37,107 nt of DNA from Methylococcaceae bacterium. GTDB taxonomy: Bacteria; Pseudomonadota; Gammaproteobacteria; Methylococcales; Methylomonadaceae. A program made the position numbers and the translations under genes. Positions within the stretch are counted from its first letter, which is position 1. Each line of letters starts with the position of its first letter. The notes below the pieces were generated by a model. The model worked only from the letters and a program-made list of their open reading frames with translations. It did no database searches and was not told the DNA's origin. The stretch is taken from assembly GCA_028748685.1 (NCBI GenBank), contig JAJRDU010000113.1:1-37107 (forward strand), written 5' to 3'. Below are positions 28,128-37,107 of this stretch, piece by piece.

Positions 28128-28347
28128 TAATCAACGCGGTTTCCAGGGCGGATAAAAATCCACAGCCTGTGAACAGATTGCCTAGAAAATTCAGTCATAA
28201 ACGCCTCCCCGTCATTTCTACTTCGCTTCCGGTCTCTACTGGTTTGGGCAAGATTGGGTTAACCAACGGAACATAAAGCCGTCAGTCAACCCAACGATTC
28301 AAAGTCGGCTTTTGCAACACCCGACCTTGGCGATGTTTCTAAACCAA

Positions 28348-28372
28348 CTTGAGCGGGTTTATCCCGCTCAAG
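28348..28372 (-). terminator. Hairpin CTTGAGCGGG-tttat-CCCGCTCAAG
   Basis: Perfect 10-bp stem just downstream of the minus-strand CDS ending at 28401. Confidence 0.55.
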
Positions 28373-28400
28373 CATTCTCTTCAGGAACATCTGGCTTCGA

Positions 28401-29255
28401 TCAAGCCAAAATCCCTAATTTACGGCGACCGGAGACCAATAACCCTACCAGTCCGCTACCAAACAGCCACACCGCGCCCGGCACGGGTACGGTCGATACC
28501 GCCGCGCATCCCGCTTCGGAACCAATACCCAAGCAGAAGCCACCCATGCGAGAGCCCGCCACACCACCTATCATTCCCTTGTTGGCCGTGGTCAGCAACA
28601 AATCGCCCGTCAGTTTCCAATTGTCGGCATCGGTGGCCGAAACATTCAGATTGGCAAGATAATAAGCCTCCATCAGCCAACCAATGTTATTGTCGAGATG
28701 CCAGCCGCTTAGATTATTGTTAAGACTGCGTTGACTCGCGCTGTAACTCAGCGAATAATCGCCGTAAACCATGCGCGAACCGGTAAACGGACCCGCACCA
28801 AGGGCTATTTTTTGCGCGCCGGTCATGCCCAACGTACCGGTGCCGGAATTGTCGCCAGTATTGAAGGCAAAGTCGGCACTAGTCGCTTTGACGTGGCGAC
28901 CTACGGCTTGACCGACTGGGTCCGCACCAGTAGCGGTAATATCATGCACCAAGGGCGCAGAAGGTTGTTCGGTCATCCCACCACCGTTCACCATATCCGC
29001 TAAAGCAACAGAGGTGTAATTCGACTCGGCGGTATTGTAAAAATGGGCGGTATAAATGCCGGGGGTGGTGCTGTTACCACCTTGTAAGGCCGCAAAGGCT
29101 TCCCTGTCGAAATTGATGGTAAACGTGCCGATCCCGCTGGCGGCACTCAAGATTGTCGCGCTGGCACTGGTTGGCGCCAACAGACCGGTTAACGCGCCAA
29201 ATATCATGGCTCCGGCTGTTGCCAATTTAAAATTATTGTTTTTCAATGGTTTCAT
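28401..29255 (-). CDS. Secreted protein with PEP-CTERM-like (VPxPxxxWLFGSGLxGL) sorting signal
   Basis: N-terminal signal 'MKPLKNNNFKLATAGAMIFGALTGLLAPTSASA'; C-terminus 'VPVPGAVWLFGSGLVGLLVSGRRKLGILA'. Confidence 0.8.
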   Translation of the reverse strand: MKPLKNNNFKLATAGAMIFGALTGLLAPTSASATILSAASGIGTFTINFDREAFAALQGGNSTTPGIYTAHFYNTAESNYTSVALADMVNGGGMTEQPSAPLVHDITATGADPVGQAVGRHVKATSADFAFNTGDNSGTGTLGMTGAQKIALGAGPFTGSRMVYGDYSLSYSASQRSLNNNLSGWHLDNNIGWLMEAYYLANLNVSATDADNWKLTGDLLLTTANKGMIGGVAGSRMGGFCLGIGSEAGCAAVSTVPVPGAVWLFGSGLVGLLVSGRRKLGILA

Positions 29256-29641
29256 GTTTTTCCTTAAATATATGTCTCGAAGTTTGAAGCAGATGCTTCG
29301 AGAAGAAATTCCAGCAAACACAAGGCCTCATTCCATTTTCATTTTTCATTCAAAGCCTTATAGCATTTAGCGGCAGCTATCCCTGCACTTCAATCTGTGT
29401 GAAATCCCATAATTCAAGTACTTATACGGCATTTGCCTCACTTAATACTGGCCGTGAAGAACAGCTTTCAACTTTTTTACTAATCATCGTGGATTTAACA
29501 TCCATTAAAGCTATGCATGCTTTTATCATCAATAAGTTATAAAAATACTTCCGGAAGGTTTTAACGCTCTTTCGGTATAAAATTGGTAAAAATTCGGTGC
29601 ACTTTCCCAGACTACGCGCTAATAATCAGGAAATAGCCCCA

Positions 29642-31399
29642 CTACTGCTGATCCGAATTGACCCACAATTCGACTTTTTGCTGACGGTAGGGAAGCGTGA
29701 ATGTTCCACATAAGCGGTAACCGGCCGGAAAGCGGGCTAATTGTTTCGGCATGCTAGGATCAAAACTGCCGGTGTCGAGGTCTATTCCGATTGCCGCCGA
29801 CTGTAATGTCTCGGGCAATAGGCTATCCAATATCGGTTCGGTGGACAGCCTGTCCTGTAACAACGGAAAACCGGGCATAACAGTCTGAAGCATCAGCCCG
29901 ATGCCGGGAATGTTATATAAACCAAGGAACGTCTGCCCAGGCTGAATGCCGCAAGAATCGGCCACCTGAATTAGTTTGATGTAGGCTTCCCGGCTTGCGC
30001 TATCCACCTTAAAGGTTCCGAGCGGTGGAATGGTGATAGCTTCCGACTGCTCCTGCAAAGGACGAAACAGGCGATAAGGCGCTCGAAAGCCGTTGGTCAA
30101 CACCTGGGAAGTTACTGTCGTGATGAATAGCGCACCGATGAGTCCGGCCACGAAGCGATTCTCGGCAGGCAAAGGCAGGGCAAATGCCAACAAACCGACC
30201 AATACTCCCCAGGGGGCGAGCGAAAATAATATCTGGGTATGAAGCGCGTTGAAGGTGCCGATCGCGGTGCAGACGGGAAGCAGCGCAAGTGCACCGAGCA
30301 CGCAAATAGCCTTTCGGTTTCGTATCCATATCCGTGCCGTGGCGAGTAAAATTAGAACCACGGCAACCAAAAGAGGCGCAGTCTGCTGTTCGTATCTATC
30401 CATACCGCCCAGCAGATAGCCATTCGTCAACACGATGTAGCCGAATATCGCCAAACCAATCAAAGCAATCCAAAAACGAGGCCGGACCGTGTGAATGCCA
30501 AACAGGACGAGCGGAATCCAAAAGTCAATGGCGATCAATCGGAAGAAGTCACCGGTTTGATTCAAGTAGCGGATTAGACGCTCCGAAAAGGTTTCGTTCG
30601 TCCCCAGCATATACACCACCGAGCCCAGCCGAAACTGGGCCAATGCTTCGCCGAAACTGCTCTGTACAAGGATGATTGTAACTATCGTAGCCGTCATGCT
30701 GATGGTGATCAGCACCATCCGCAGCATTCGTTCGCGAGAGGAATCACCCAACACGGCCGCGATCACGCAGATTATGCCCCAGGCGATGGTTCCGGAAGAA
30801 AACTTAGCGAGAAATGCGACACCCAGGGCCACGCCCGCGAGCATATGAAAACCGTAAAAGCGTAAACTGCGGAGCGCGTTTGCCGTCAACGAAACGAGTC
30901 CCAGGCCCAGATAAGTGCCTGAAACCGCCAACAAGTTGTACGAGGGCGTAAAGGGCACGAAGGCGTGATAAAGGCTTGCGCCGGCCAGGCTGCAAGCCAC
31001 GATCAACAACACCTGACGCTTGCGGCACGCTACCCCGACGCCAAAGGCACGAAACGAGTGTTCCAGCCCTAGCCCCAGCACAATGGACGAGAGTACCAAA
31101 ATAGCCATGCCTATCGCGCGAAACCCGACCAAACTACCGCTCAGTTGCCAGAGCCCCGAGGTAAACCAGTGCATGGCTGTTGCCCAGAGCATGATGGCCT
31201 CGGGATGCATTGCGGTGGCTAGGTAATAAGATTCGTCCGTCAGGTCCAGACCTCGGTCCAGAGACCAGAGGCAATAAGCCAACAGGATCACGACACAGCT
31301 CAATATCCACAAGGTAATGATCGAATCGAATACACGTGTGAATTTTTGCATGCTGCCTAGCCTCCGTTGGCGTTGAATCAGAATATTGCCTATTGTCAT
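29642..31399 (-). CDS. Polytopic membrane protein, possibly a GT-C / glycosyltransferase-39-like protein
   Basis: 585 aa, many hydrophobic segments, early 'SLDRGLDLTDESYYLATAMHPEAIMLWATAMHW' extracytoplasmic loop. Start could be 31351 (MQKFTRVF). Confidence 0.6.
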   Translation of the reverse strand: MTIGNILIQRQRRLGSMQKFTRVFDSIITLWILSCVVILLAYCLWSLDRGLDLTDESYYLATAMHPEAIMLWATAMHWFTSGLWQLSGSLVGFRAIGMAILVLSSIVLGLGLEHSFRAFGVGVACRKRQVLLIVACSLAGASLYHAFVPFTPSYNLLAVSGTYLGLGLVSLTANALRSLRFYGFHMLAGVALGVAFLAKFSSGTIAWGIICVIAAVLGDSSRERMLRMVLITISMTATIVTIILVQSSFGEALAQFRLGSVVYMLGTNETFSERLIRYLNQTGDFFRLIAIDFWIPLVLFGIHTVRPRFWIALIGLAIFGYIVLTNGYLLGGMDRYEQQTAPLLVAVVLILLATARIWIRNRKAICVLGALALLPVCTAIGTFNALHTQILFSLAPWGVLVGLLAFALPLPAENRFVAGLIGALFITTVTSQVLTNGFRAPYRLFRPLQEQSEAITIPPLGTFKVDSASREAYIKLIQVADSCGIQPGQTFLGLYNIPGIGLMLQTVMPGFPLLQDRLSTEPILDSLLPETLQSAAIGIDLDTGSFDPSMPKQLARFPAGYRLCGTFTLPYRQQKVELWVNSDQQ

Positions 31400-31541
31400 C
31401 TAATACGCCATTGAATGAGTATTTTTGGATGGCTTCCGTCGAACGAGTACCAAGAGCTAACCTGAACAGTGCTTAGTTCGCCGCTAGACAATACTGGCCT
31501 CGGCTCTTAAGGTGTTTCTTGCCGCGGGGAGTCCTCCAAGA

Positions 31542-32129
31542 TCATGTTCTTTCCAACGCCGCCAATAAAACCGACAAACTCTGTAACGATTCCCGCTTAT
31601 CCGCCGTTTTCGATTCCAACTGCGCCCTGACGATGGCGCCATCGATCGCTGTTGCCGCGGCATATGCCAAGCGTTGGCGTGACTCGTTTTCCGGCAGCAA
31701 ACCGGCGATCGTCCTTACCATATCTTGTTTGTGCATACTACAAATCTCGACTACGTCAGGCAAGACGCCGCCCAGTTCGGCAACCGCATTGATAAAGGCG
31801 CAGCCTCGATAAATCGGGTTGCAAAACCATTCTTCCAGCACCGGCACCAAGGGCATCAGACCGCCGCCCGGTTTGCCGCCGTGACGCTTAATCGCATCGA
31901 CGAACCAATCCATCCAGCGCCGATGCCTATATTCAAGGAATGCCCGGATCAAGTCGTTCTTGCTGGGAAAGTGCCGATAAAAAGTCACCTTGGTCACGCC
32001 CGATTCGGCGATGACTTTATCGATGCCGGTCGCGCGGATACCGTCGCGATAAAACAAATCATGCGCGGTGAGCAATATTCTGTCTTTGGCGGGAAGATTC
32101 GAAAAATCAGTATTCGTGTCGTAACTCAT
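31542..32129 (-). CDS. TetR/AcrR family transcriptional regulator
   Basis: 'DRILLTAHDLFYRDGIRATGIDKVIAESGVTKVTFYRHFPSKNDLIRAFLEYR' TetR helix-turn-helix. Confidence 0.93.
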   Translation of the reverse strand: MSYDTNTDFSNLPAKDRILLTAHDLFYRDGIRATGIDKVIAESGVTKVTFYRHFPSKNDLIRAFLEYRHRRWMDWFVDAIKRHGGKPGGGLMPLVPVLEEWFCNPIYRGCAFINAVAELGGVLPDVVEICSMHKQDMVRTIAGLLPENESRQRLAYAAATAIDGAIVRAQLESKTADKRESLQSLSVLLAALERT

Positions 32130-32137
32130 GACTAGAT

Positions 32138-32156
32138 TGTAGACAATTCTGTCTAC
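32138..32156. promoter_or_regulatory. Putative TetR operator, copy A
   Basis: TGTAGACAATTCTGTCTAC, containing the palindrome GTAGACA-attc-TGTCTAC; 9 bp upstream of the TetR start codon. Confidence 0.8.
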
Positions 32157-32177
32157 TACTGCTACCCTTAGCCTTCA

Positions 32178-32196
32178 TGTAGACAATTCTGTCTAC
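32178..32196. promoter_or_regulatory. Putative TetR operator, copy B (identical to A)
   Basis: TGTAGACAATTCTGTCTAC; 40 bp from copy A, about 30 bp upstream of the DUF1348 start codon. Confidence 0.8.
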
Positions 32197-32226
32197 CTGT
32201 CTAATCAACTAATTGGAGCCGACATC

Positions 32227-32694
32227 ATGGAAACAAAACCACCCTTACCACCATTTACACCCGAGACCGCCGCGCAAAAGGTGCGGATGGCCGAAGACGC
32301 CTGGAATAGTCGCGACCCGGATCGTGTCGTCCAGGTGTATACCGATAATACACAGTGGCGTAATCGCGCCGAGTTTCCGGTCGGACGCGAACAAGTCCGC
32401 GCCTTCCTGCAGCGCAAGTGGGCCAGGGAACTCGACTACCGGCTGATCAAGGAATTATGGGCAACTGCCGGCAACCGTATCGCGGTGCGCTTCGCTTACG
32501 AGTGGCATGACGACGCCAACCAATGGTTTCGCAGCTATGGCAACGAGAACTGGGAATTCAACGAGTTCGGCCTGATGCGGCGCCGCTTCGCCAGCATCAA
32601 TGATTTGCCGATCAAGATTGAAGATAGATTATTTCATTGGGAATTGGGCCGTCGGCCGGACGATCATCCCGGTCTGAGCGATCTGGGATTATAA
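32227..32694 (+). CDS. DUF1348 / NTF2-like (nuclear transport factor 2) family protein
   Basis: 155 aa: '[57 protein letters not shown]', '[30 protein letters not shown]'. Confidence 0.88.
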   Translation: METKPPLPPFTPETAAQKVRMAEDAWNSRDPDRVVQVYTDNTQWRNRAEFPVGREQVRAFLQRKWARELDYRLIKELWATAGNRIAVRFAYEWHDDANQWFRSYGNENWEFNEFGLMRRRFASINDLPIKIEDRLFHWELGRRPDDHPGLSDLGL

Positions 32695-32846
32695 GATTTT
32701 GCCATCTCTAATCGATGGTCATGATTTTTCCCAAATTGATGAATCGATACGCCCGCAACACAGGTTTCGAATCAAAAAAAACGTTTCGATTGAGGCTGCT
32801 TTTTGACTAATAAAAAAACCTCACTCTTCGTCAAATATTGTGATTT

Positions 32847-32862
32847 AATGAGAACCATTATT
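32847..32862. promoter_or_regulatory. Fur-box-like site upstream of feoA
   Basis: AATGAGAACCATTATT, one mismatch from the classic AATGAGAATCATTATT. Confidence 0.7.
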
Positions 32863-32882
32863 AATTACCTTGTAGTAACAGC

Positions 32883-33116
32883 ATGTCGACTCCTCTCAAA
32901 ACGCTGGCGGCTGGCGACTCAGGCCGCATCATTGGTTTTGATCAATCCGGTGGCGTTTACCGCAAAAAATTATTGGCCATGGGTTTGACACCCGGCACCG
33001 AATTCAGCATCACCCGTTTCGCGCCCATGGGTGATCCAGTGGAGATCAAAATACGCGGCTTTTCATTGTCGTTACGCAAGAATGAAGCCTCGGTATTATT
33101 GATCGAGAAACTATGA
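32883..33116 (+). CDS. feoA: Ferrous iron transport protein A
   Basis: 77 aa SH3-like: 'MGLTPGTEFSITRFAPMGDPVEIKIRGFSLSLRKNEA'; overlaps feoB. Confidence 0.93.
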   Translation: MSTPLKTLAAGDSGRIIGFDQSGGVYRKKLLAMGLTPGTEFSITRFAPMGDPVEIKIRGFSLSLRKNEASVLLIEKL

Positions 33117-35437
33117 GCATAGCGTTCACCGTCGGCGTCGTCGGCAATCCCAATTGCGGCAAGACTACGTTGTTCAACGCCCTGACCGGGTCCCGGCAGC
33201 ACGTCGGCAACTGGCCCGGCGTGACCGTGGAAAAAAAAACCGGTGAATATTCATTTCATGGTAGCCGCATCGCCTTAGTCGACCTACCCGGCACTTATTC
33301 GCTTGAGGCCGACGACGACAGCATTTCCCTGGATGAAAAAGTCGCCCGCGATTACGTCGCCTCAAGACGAGCCAATCTGGTGATCAACATCATCGATGCC
33401 TCCAATATCGAACGTAATCTGTATCTGACTACGCAATTGATCGAGATGCGGGTACCGATGATCGTGGTGCTCAACATGATGGATGCGGTCAAAAAACGCG
33501 GCATCAAGATCGATGTCGACATGCTGGCAAAACGTCTGGCTTGCCCCGTGGTGGCGGTCACCGCTGCTACCGGCATGGGTATGAAGGAATTAAAGGAAAC
33601 CATCAACAAAGCTTGCATCGATGCGCCCGTTCCATCGTTGACGGTGCCTTACCACCCCGAGATCGAAAACGCCGTTATCGAGTTACAAAATCAGTTTCCC
33701 CTGCATGAAAAAAGCCTGGATTGCGATGACCGCTGGCTGGCTCTAAGGTTATTGGAAAACGACACGCTGGCGAAACAGATTGCCGATCCGGCATTGCGAG
33801 TTGCCGCGGACAAATTGCGGCAATCGATTGAAGCGAACACCAACGATGAAATCGACATTCTGGCGGCCGACGCCCGTTACGGACTGGTCAACGAACTGGT
33901 GAAAGCCGCGGTATGCAAGCTCAACGAAGTGTCGAGAAATACCACCGATAAAATCGACAGCATCGTATTGAACCGTTTTCTGGGTATCCCGATTTTCTTA
34001 TTGGTGATGTATGCCATGTTCATGTTCACCATTAATATCGGCAGTGCCTTCGTCGATTTCTTCGACAAGGCGGTCGGCGCCCTATTGGTCGATGGTCTGA
34101 ACGCATGGCTGACCGGCATGCAATGGCCGGATTGGCTGGTGGTATTGATCAGCAACGGCATCGGCGGCGGCATCCAAGTAGTAGCCACCTTCATCCCCAT
34201 CGTCGGCTTCCTGTTCATTTTCTTGTCGATGTTGGAGGATTCCGGCTACATGTCCCGAGCGGCCTTCGTGATGGACCGTTTCATGTGCATCATCGGCCTG
34301 CCCGGCAAGTCCTTCGTGCCGATGATCGTCGGTTTCGGCTGTAACGTGCCGGCTATTATTGCCAGCCGCACCCTCGACAATCAGCGCGACCGGATTCTGA
34401 CCAACCTGATGAATCCCTTCATGTCCTGCGGCGCGCGCCTACCGGTATATGCGCTGTTCGCCGCCGCGTTTTTCCCGGTCGGAGGGCAAAATCTGGTGTT
34501 CGGGCTGTATTTATTCGGCATCGTCGTGGCGGTATTGACGGGCCTGATCATGCGCCATACTCTACTTAAAGGCGCACCGACCCCATTCTTGATGGAACTG
34601 CCCGCCTATCATCTGCCGACCTTGCAAGGCATTTACACCAAGACTTGGGAAAGATTAAAAACTTTCATCTTCAACGCCGGAAAATTGATTGTACCCATGG
34701 TGCTGGTGCTGAACGTGCTGAACTCCTGGGGCACCGACGGCAGTTTCGGAAGGGAAAACAGCGACCAATCGGTGCTGAGCGAAATCGGCCGTTCCTTGAC
34801 GCCCATGTTCAAGCCCATGGGCATAGCGCATGATAACTGGCCGGCGACGGTAGGCATTTTTACCGGGGTACTGGCCAAGGAAGCCGTGGTCGGCACGCTC
34901 GACGCACTATACAGCCAAATGGCGGCTTCACCCTCGACCGATGAAGAAAAAGCTTTTGATTTAACCGCGGCATTGCTGGAGGCTTGTCAGACTGTCCCCG
35001 ACAATTTACGGGCGATCGCCGATAAAATATTGGACCCCTTGGGTCTCGGGCTCGGCGACCTGTCCGATCAGACGGCGATAGCCGAGCAACAAAAGGTCAA
35101 AGTCGATACTTTTGCCGTGATGCAAACCCATTTCGATGGCCAGATCGGCGCCTTCGCTTATTTGCTGTTTATCCTGCTTTACGCGCCATGTGTCGCGGCG
35201 ACGGCGGCCATTTATAAGGAAACCAATGCGGGATGGGCGGCATTCACGGTGTGCTGGACCACGTTCGTCGCTTATCTGACCGCCACGTTGTTCTATCAGG
35301 GCATGACTTATCTGCAACACCCCGGCACGACAATAGGCTGGATAGCCGGACTGACCGCGCTGTTTGCGATGATATTATCGAGTCTGCGCTTTTTTGGTAT
35401 GAAGCAAACCGGCACCACCAGAGGCGTGATGCAATGA
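33113..35437 (+). CDS. feoB: Ferrous iron transport protein B
   Basis: 774 aa: G1 'GNPNCGKTTLFNALTG', 'VGNWPGVTVEKK', 'DLPGTYSL', 'GFGCNVPAIIASRTL', 'SCGARLPVYALF'. Confidence 0.97.
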   Translation: MSIAFTVGVVGNPNCGKTTLFNALTGSRQHVGNWPGVTVEKKTGEYSFHGSRIALVDLPGTYSLEADDDSISLDEKVARDYVASRRANLVINIIDASNIERNLYLTTQLIEMRVPMIVVLNMMDAVKKRGIKIDVDMLAKRLACPVVAVTAATGMGMKELKETINKACIDAPVPSLTVPYHPEIENAVIELQNQFPLHEKSLDCDDRWLALRLLENDTLAKQIADPALRVAADKLRQSIEANTNDEIDILAADARYGLVNELVKAAVCKLNEVSRNTTDKIDSIVLNRFLGIPIFLLVMYAMFMFTINIGSAFVDFFDKAVGALLVDGLNAWLTGMQWPDWLVVLISNGIGGGIQVVATFIPIVGFLFIFLSMLEDSGYMSRAAFVMDRFMCIIGLPGKSFVPMIVGFGCNVPAIIASRTLDNQRDRILTNLMNPFMSCGARLPVYALFAAAFFPVGGQNLVFGLYLFGIVVAVLTGLIMRHTLLKGAPTPFLMELPAYHLPTLQGIYTKTWERLKTFIFNAGKLIVPMVLVLNVLNSWGTDGSFGRENSDQSVLSEIGRSLTPMFKPMGIAHDNWPATVGIFTGVLAKEAVVGTLDALYSQMAASPSTDEEKAFDLTAALLEACQTVPDNLRAIADKILDPLGLGLGDLSDQTAIAEQQKVKVDTFAVMQTHFDGQIGAFAYLLFILLYAPCVAATAAIYKETNAGWAAFTVCWTTFVAYLTATLFYQGMTYLQHPGTTIGWIAGLTALFAMILSSLRFFGMKQTGTTRGVMQ

Positions 35438-35658
35438 TACTCGCCGATTTACGCAGTTATTTGCAAGATAAGCACCGGGTGACGTTGAACGACCTGGTTA
35501 TACACTTTCAGATGGATGCCGATGCCTTGCGCGGCATGCTGGCGAAGTGGATCAGCAAGGGTAAGGTCAGGCAGTCACCCATGACGGGCGCGGCTTGCGG
35601 AACCACTTGCTGCAAATGCGATCCGTCGTTGACGGAAATTTATGAATGGATTGATTGA
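35434..35658 (+). CDS. feoC: FeoC-like small winged-helix protein
   Basis: 75 aa from ATG 35434 (ATGA overlap with feoB): 'MILADLRSYLQDKHRVTLNDLVIHFQMDADALRGMLAKWISKGKVRQ...CGTTCCKCDPSLTEIYEWID'. Confidence 0.85.
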   Translation: MILADLRSYLQDKHRVTLNDLVIHFQMDADALRGMLAKWISKGKVRQSPMTGAACGTTCCKCDPSLTEIYEWID

Positions 35659-35672
35659 CCGCCTTCAGCCGG

Positions 35673-35960
35673 CTATTTCTCGGCCAGCCAAGCTTGCAAG
35701 GCTTCAACGATTTCCTGAGCCTGTTTCTCGCTAGAAATATTGAATTTCGATTTTTGCTGATATTCGCCGTTGCGTTTCTGGTAACGGCGGATGGTAAACC
35801 TGTCCTGGCTATATTGCTCCTTGCTGGGCTCCCAATCCTGATAACGGTAAATCACCGTGGCCCAGGCTCCCTTGCTCAGGACTTTTTTATCCAGTTCCTT
35901 GACGGTTTCGATGCCTCCGTCTTCGTAACGGACGGTTAATTCTTCTACGGTTTCAGCCAT
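35673..35960 (-). CDS. Small hypothetical protein, convergent to feoABC
   Basis: 95 aa well-formed ORF 'MAETVEELTVRYEDGGIETVKELDKKVLSKGAWATVIYRYQDWEPSKEQ...'; composition typical of a real soluble protein. Confidence 0.7.
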   Translation of the reverse strand: MAETVEELTVRYEDGGIETVKELDKKVLSKGAWATVIYRYQDWEPSKEQYSQDRFTIRRYQKRNGEYQQKSKFNISSEKQAQEIVEALQAWLAEK

Positions 35961-36024
35961 AACGCCCTCAAAGCGATCTTAAAAACGGCGGCAGTCTATC
36001 ATACCCAGCGACCGCCAAACGCTG

Positions 36025-36975
36025 TTATTGCGTAATGAACTCGCCAAAAGCACGACTGCCCTCCCCCGTGCCTATGGTATTGACGACTTTTAAGGTCTTG
36101 GCATCGATCACCGAGACATTGTTATCGAACCAGTTGGCCACATAAACGTGGCTGTCGTCGGGATGGCTGCTGATGCCTTCCGGCTTATCGCCGACCGCTA
36201 TCACCGCTACCTGTTTCAGCGTGACGGTATCGATCACCGAGACGGTACTATCATCCTGATTGGTCACGAACAGCAGGCTGTCGTTCAAGGCCAACGCCAC
36301 CGCGTAAGGTCTGGCGCCCACCTTGACCGTAGCCAGACGCTTCAGGCGCTGGGCATCCAGTATCGTCACATCGTCGCTCTCGACGTTGGCGGTGTAAATC
36401 CGCTTGCCTTTGCTATCCACCGCGATACCGAAAGGATGCGCGCCGACCTTGGTGGTGTTTCTGATGGTCAATTTGTTCAAATCGATTTGCGAGATGGAAT
36501 CGTCTATCCGGTTGGCCACATAAAGCCAGCGATTGTCCGGGCTGACAGTCATGCCGGAGGGCGACTTGCCGACGGTAATGGTCTTGATCTTGTCAAAGGT
36601 TTTCGCGTCGAAAACGGCCACCGAGTTTTCATACCAATCAGCCACGAAAACGTGTTCGCCGCTCTTGTCGGCGGCGATTCCCAAGGAGGCACCGCCGACC
36701 TTGACGGTGCGCAAGGATTTAAGCTTGTCGCTATCCAGCACCGCGAAACCGCCGCCTTCCGGCGTGCTGATATACACCTGTTTCAACGCGCGGTTAACGG
36801 CGACCCCGGCCGGTTTTCCTTCAACCTTGAGCGTTTCTATAACCCGCTGGTTTTGGGTATCGATCACCGACACCGAATTATCCAATTGATTGGTGATGAA
36901 GGCTAGTGATTGCGCATAAGCGGCGCATTCAAAAAGGCTCAGAATCAGTAATACGCAAACTAAGGGTTTCGGCAT
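36025..36975 (-). CDS. Exported YVTN-repeat beta-propeller protein (YncE-like)
   Basis: Repeats of 'SVIDTQNQRVIETLKVEGKPAGVAVN', 'LYVANRIDDSISQIDL', 'FVTNQDDSTVSVIDTVTLKQVAVIAVGDKPEGI'. Signal peptide from MPKPLVCVLLILSLF (ATG at 36975). Confidence 0.88.
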   Translation of the reverse strand: MPKPLVCVLLILSLFECAAYAQSLAFITNQLDNSVSVIDTQNQRVIETLKVEGKPAGVAVNRALKQVYISTPEGGGFAVLDSDKLKSLRTVKVGGASLGIAADKSGEHVFVADWYENSVAVFDAKTFDKIKTITVGKSPSGMTVSPDNRWLYVANRIDDSISQIDLNKLTIRNTTKVGAHPFGIAVDSKGKRIYTANVESDDVTILDAQRLKRLATVKVGARPYAVALALNDSLLFVTNQDDSTVSVIDTVTLKQVAVIAVGDKPEGISSHPDDSHVYVANWFDNNVSVIDAKTLKVVNTIGTGEGSRAFGEFITQ

Positions 36976-37054
36976 GTGCGGACGAAGGGTTGGCGAACAG
37001 CGGGAGGCGGTTCCCATTCCAAAACGATGGGAACCTGGAGCAGCGAATTTTTAA

Positions 37055-37107
37055 TTATCGTTTGATATCGATATGAACGGAAGGCGTGGCACCCGGCGCG
37101 ACTTTTT
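37055..37107 (-). CDS. C-terminal end of a CDS running off the window
   Basis: Minus-strand frame ...KVAPGATPSVHIDIKR*; too short to assign. Confidence 0.35.
   Translation of the reverse strand, partial: KVAPGATPSVHIDIKR

Noticed and set aside
28250-28295. TTGGGTTAAC...GTCAACCCAA inverted repeat as a transposon end
   Set aside because: Arms match imperfectly and no transposase or partner copy is present; could be a chance hairpin.
36148-36906. 252-aa plus-strand ORF opposite the YVTN protein
   Set aside because: Repeats mirror the beta-propeller repeats on the opposite strand; shadow ORF.

Overview
The window looks like a gammaproteobacterial chromosome, probably a methanotroph-like Methylococcales (lineage inferred from gene content only). 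It opens at the end of an integrated element: a tRNA-Arg(CCT) 3'-half att-like scar, CTCCCC iterons and gene debris. Then, left to right: (1) a tightly coupled three-gene envelope operon of MMPL/RND transporter, PhnD-like binding protein and TatT-like TPR lipoprotein, whose architecture matches the bacterial sterol transporter BstA-BstB-BstC; (2) a two-gene signalling operon of CheB-CheR-PAS and PAS-GGDEF-EAL; (3) a GlgE-pathway glycogen/trehalose cluster glgB-glgE-treS/mak-glgX-(treZ pseudogene)-treY; (4) a reverse-strand HME-type RND permease, a PEP-CTERM-like protein and a polytopic membrane protein; (5) a divergent TetR / DUF1348 pair with two identical palindromic operators; (6) feoABC with a Fur-box-like site; (7) a small conserved ORF and a YVTN beta-propeller protein. 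The most interesting signals are the candidate lipid/sterol transport operon carrying an in-frame REP-like palindrome in the transporter linker, the collapsed treZ remnant inside an otherwise intact operon, and two diverged copies of a structured repeat with a perfectly compensated 14-bp stem. I saw no CRISPR array, complete tRNA/rRNA, intact transposase or recognisable defence system.
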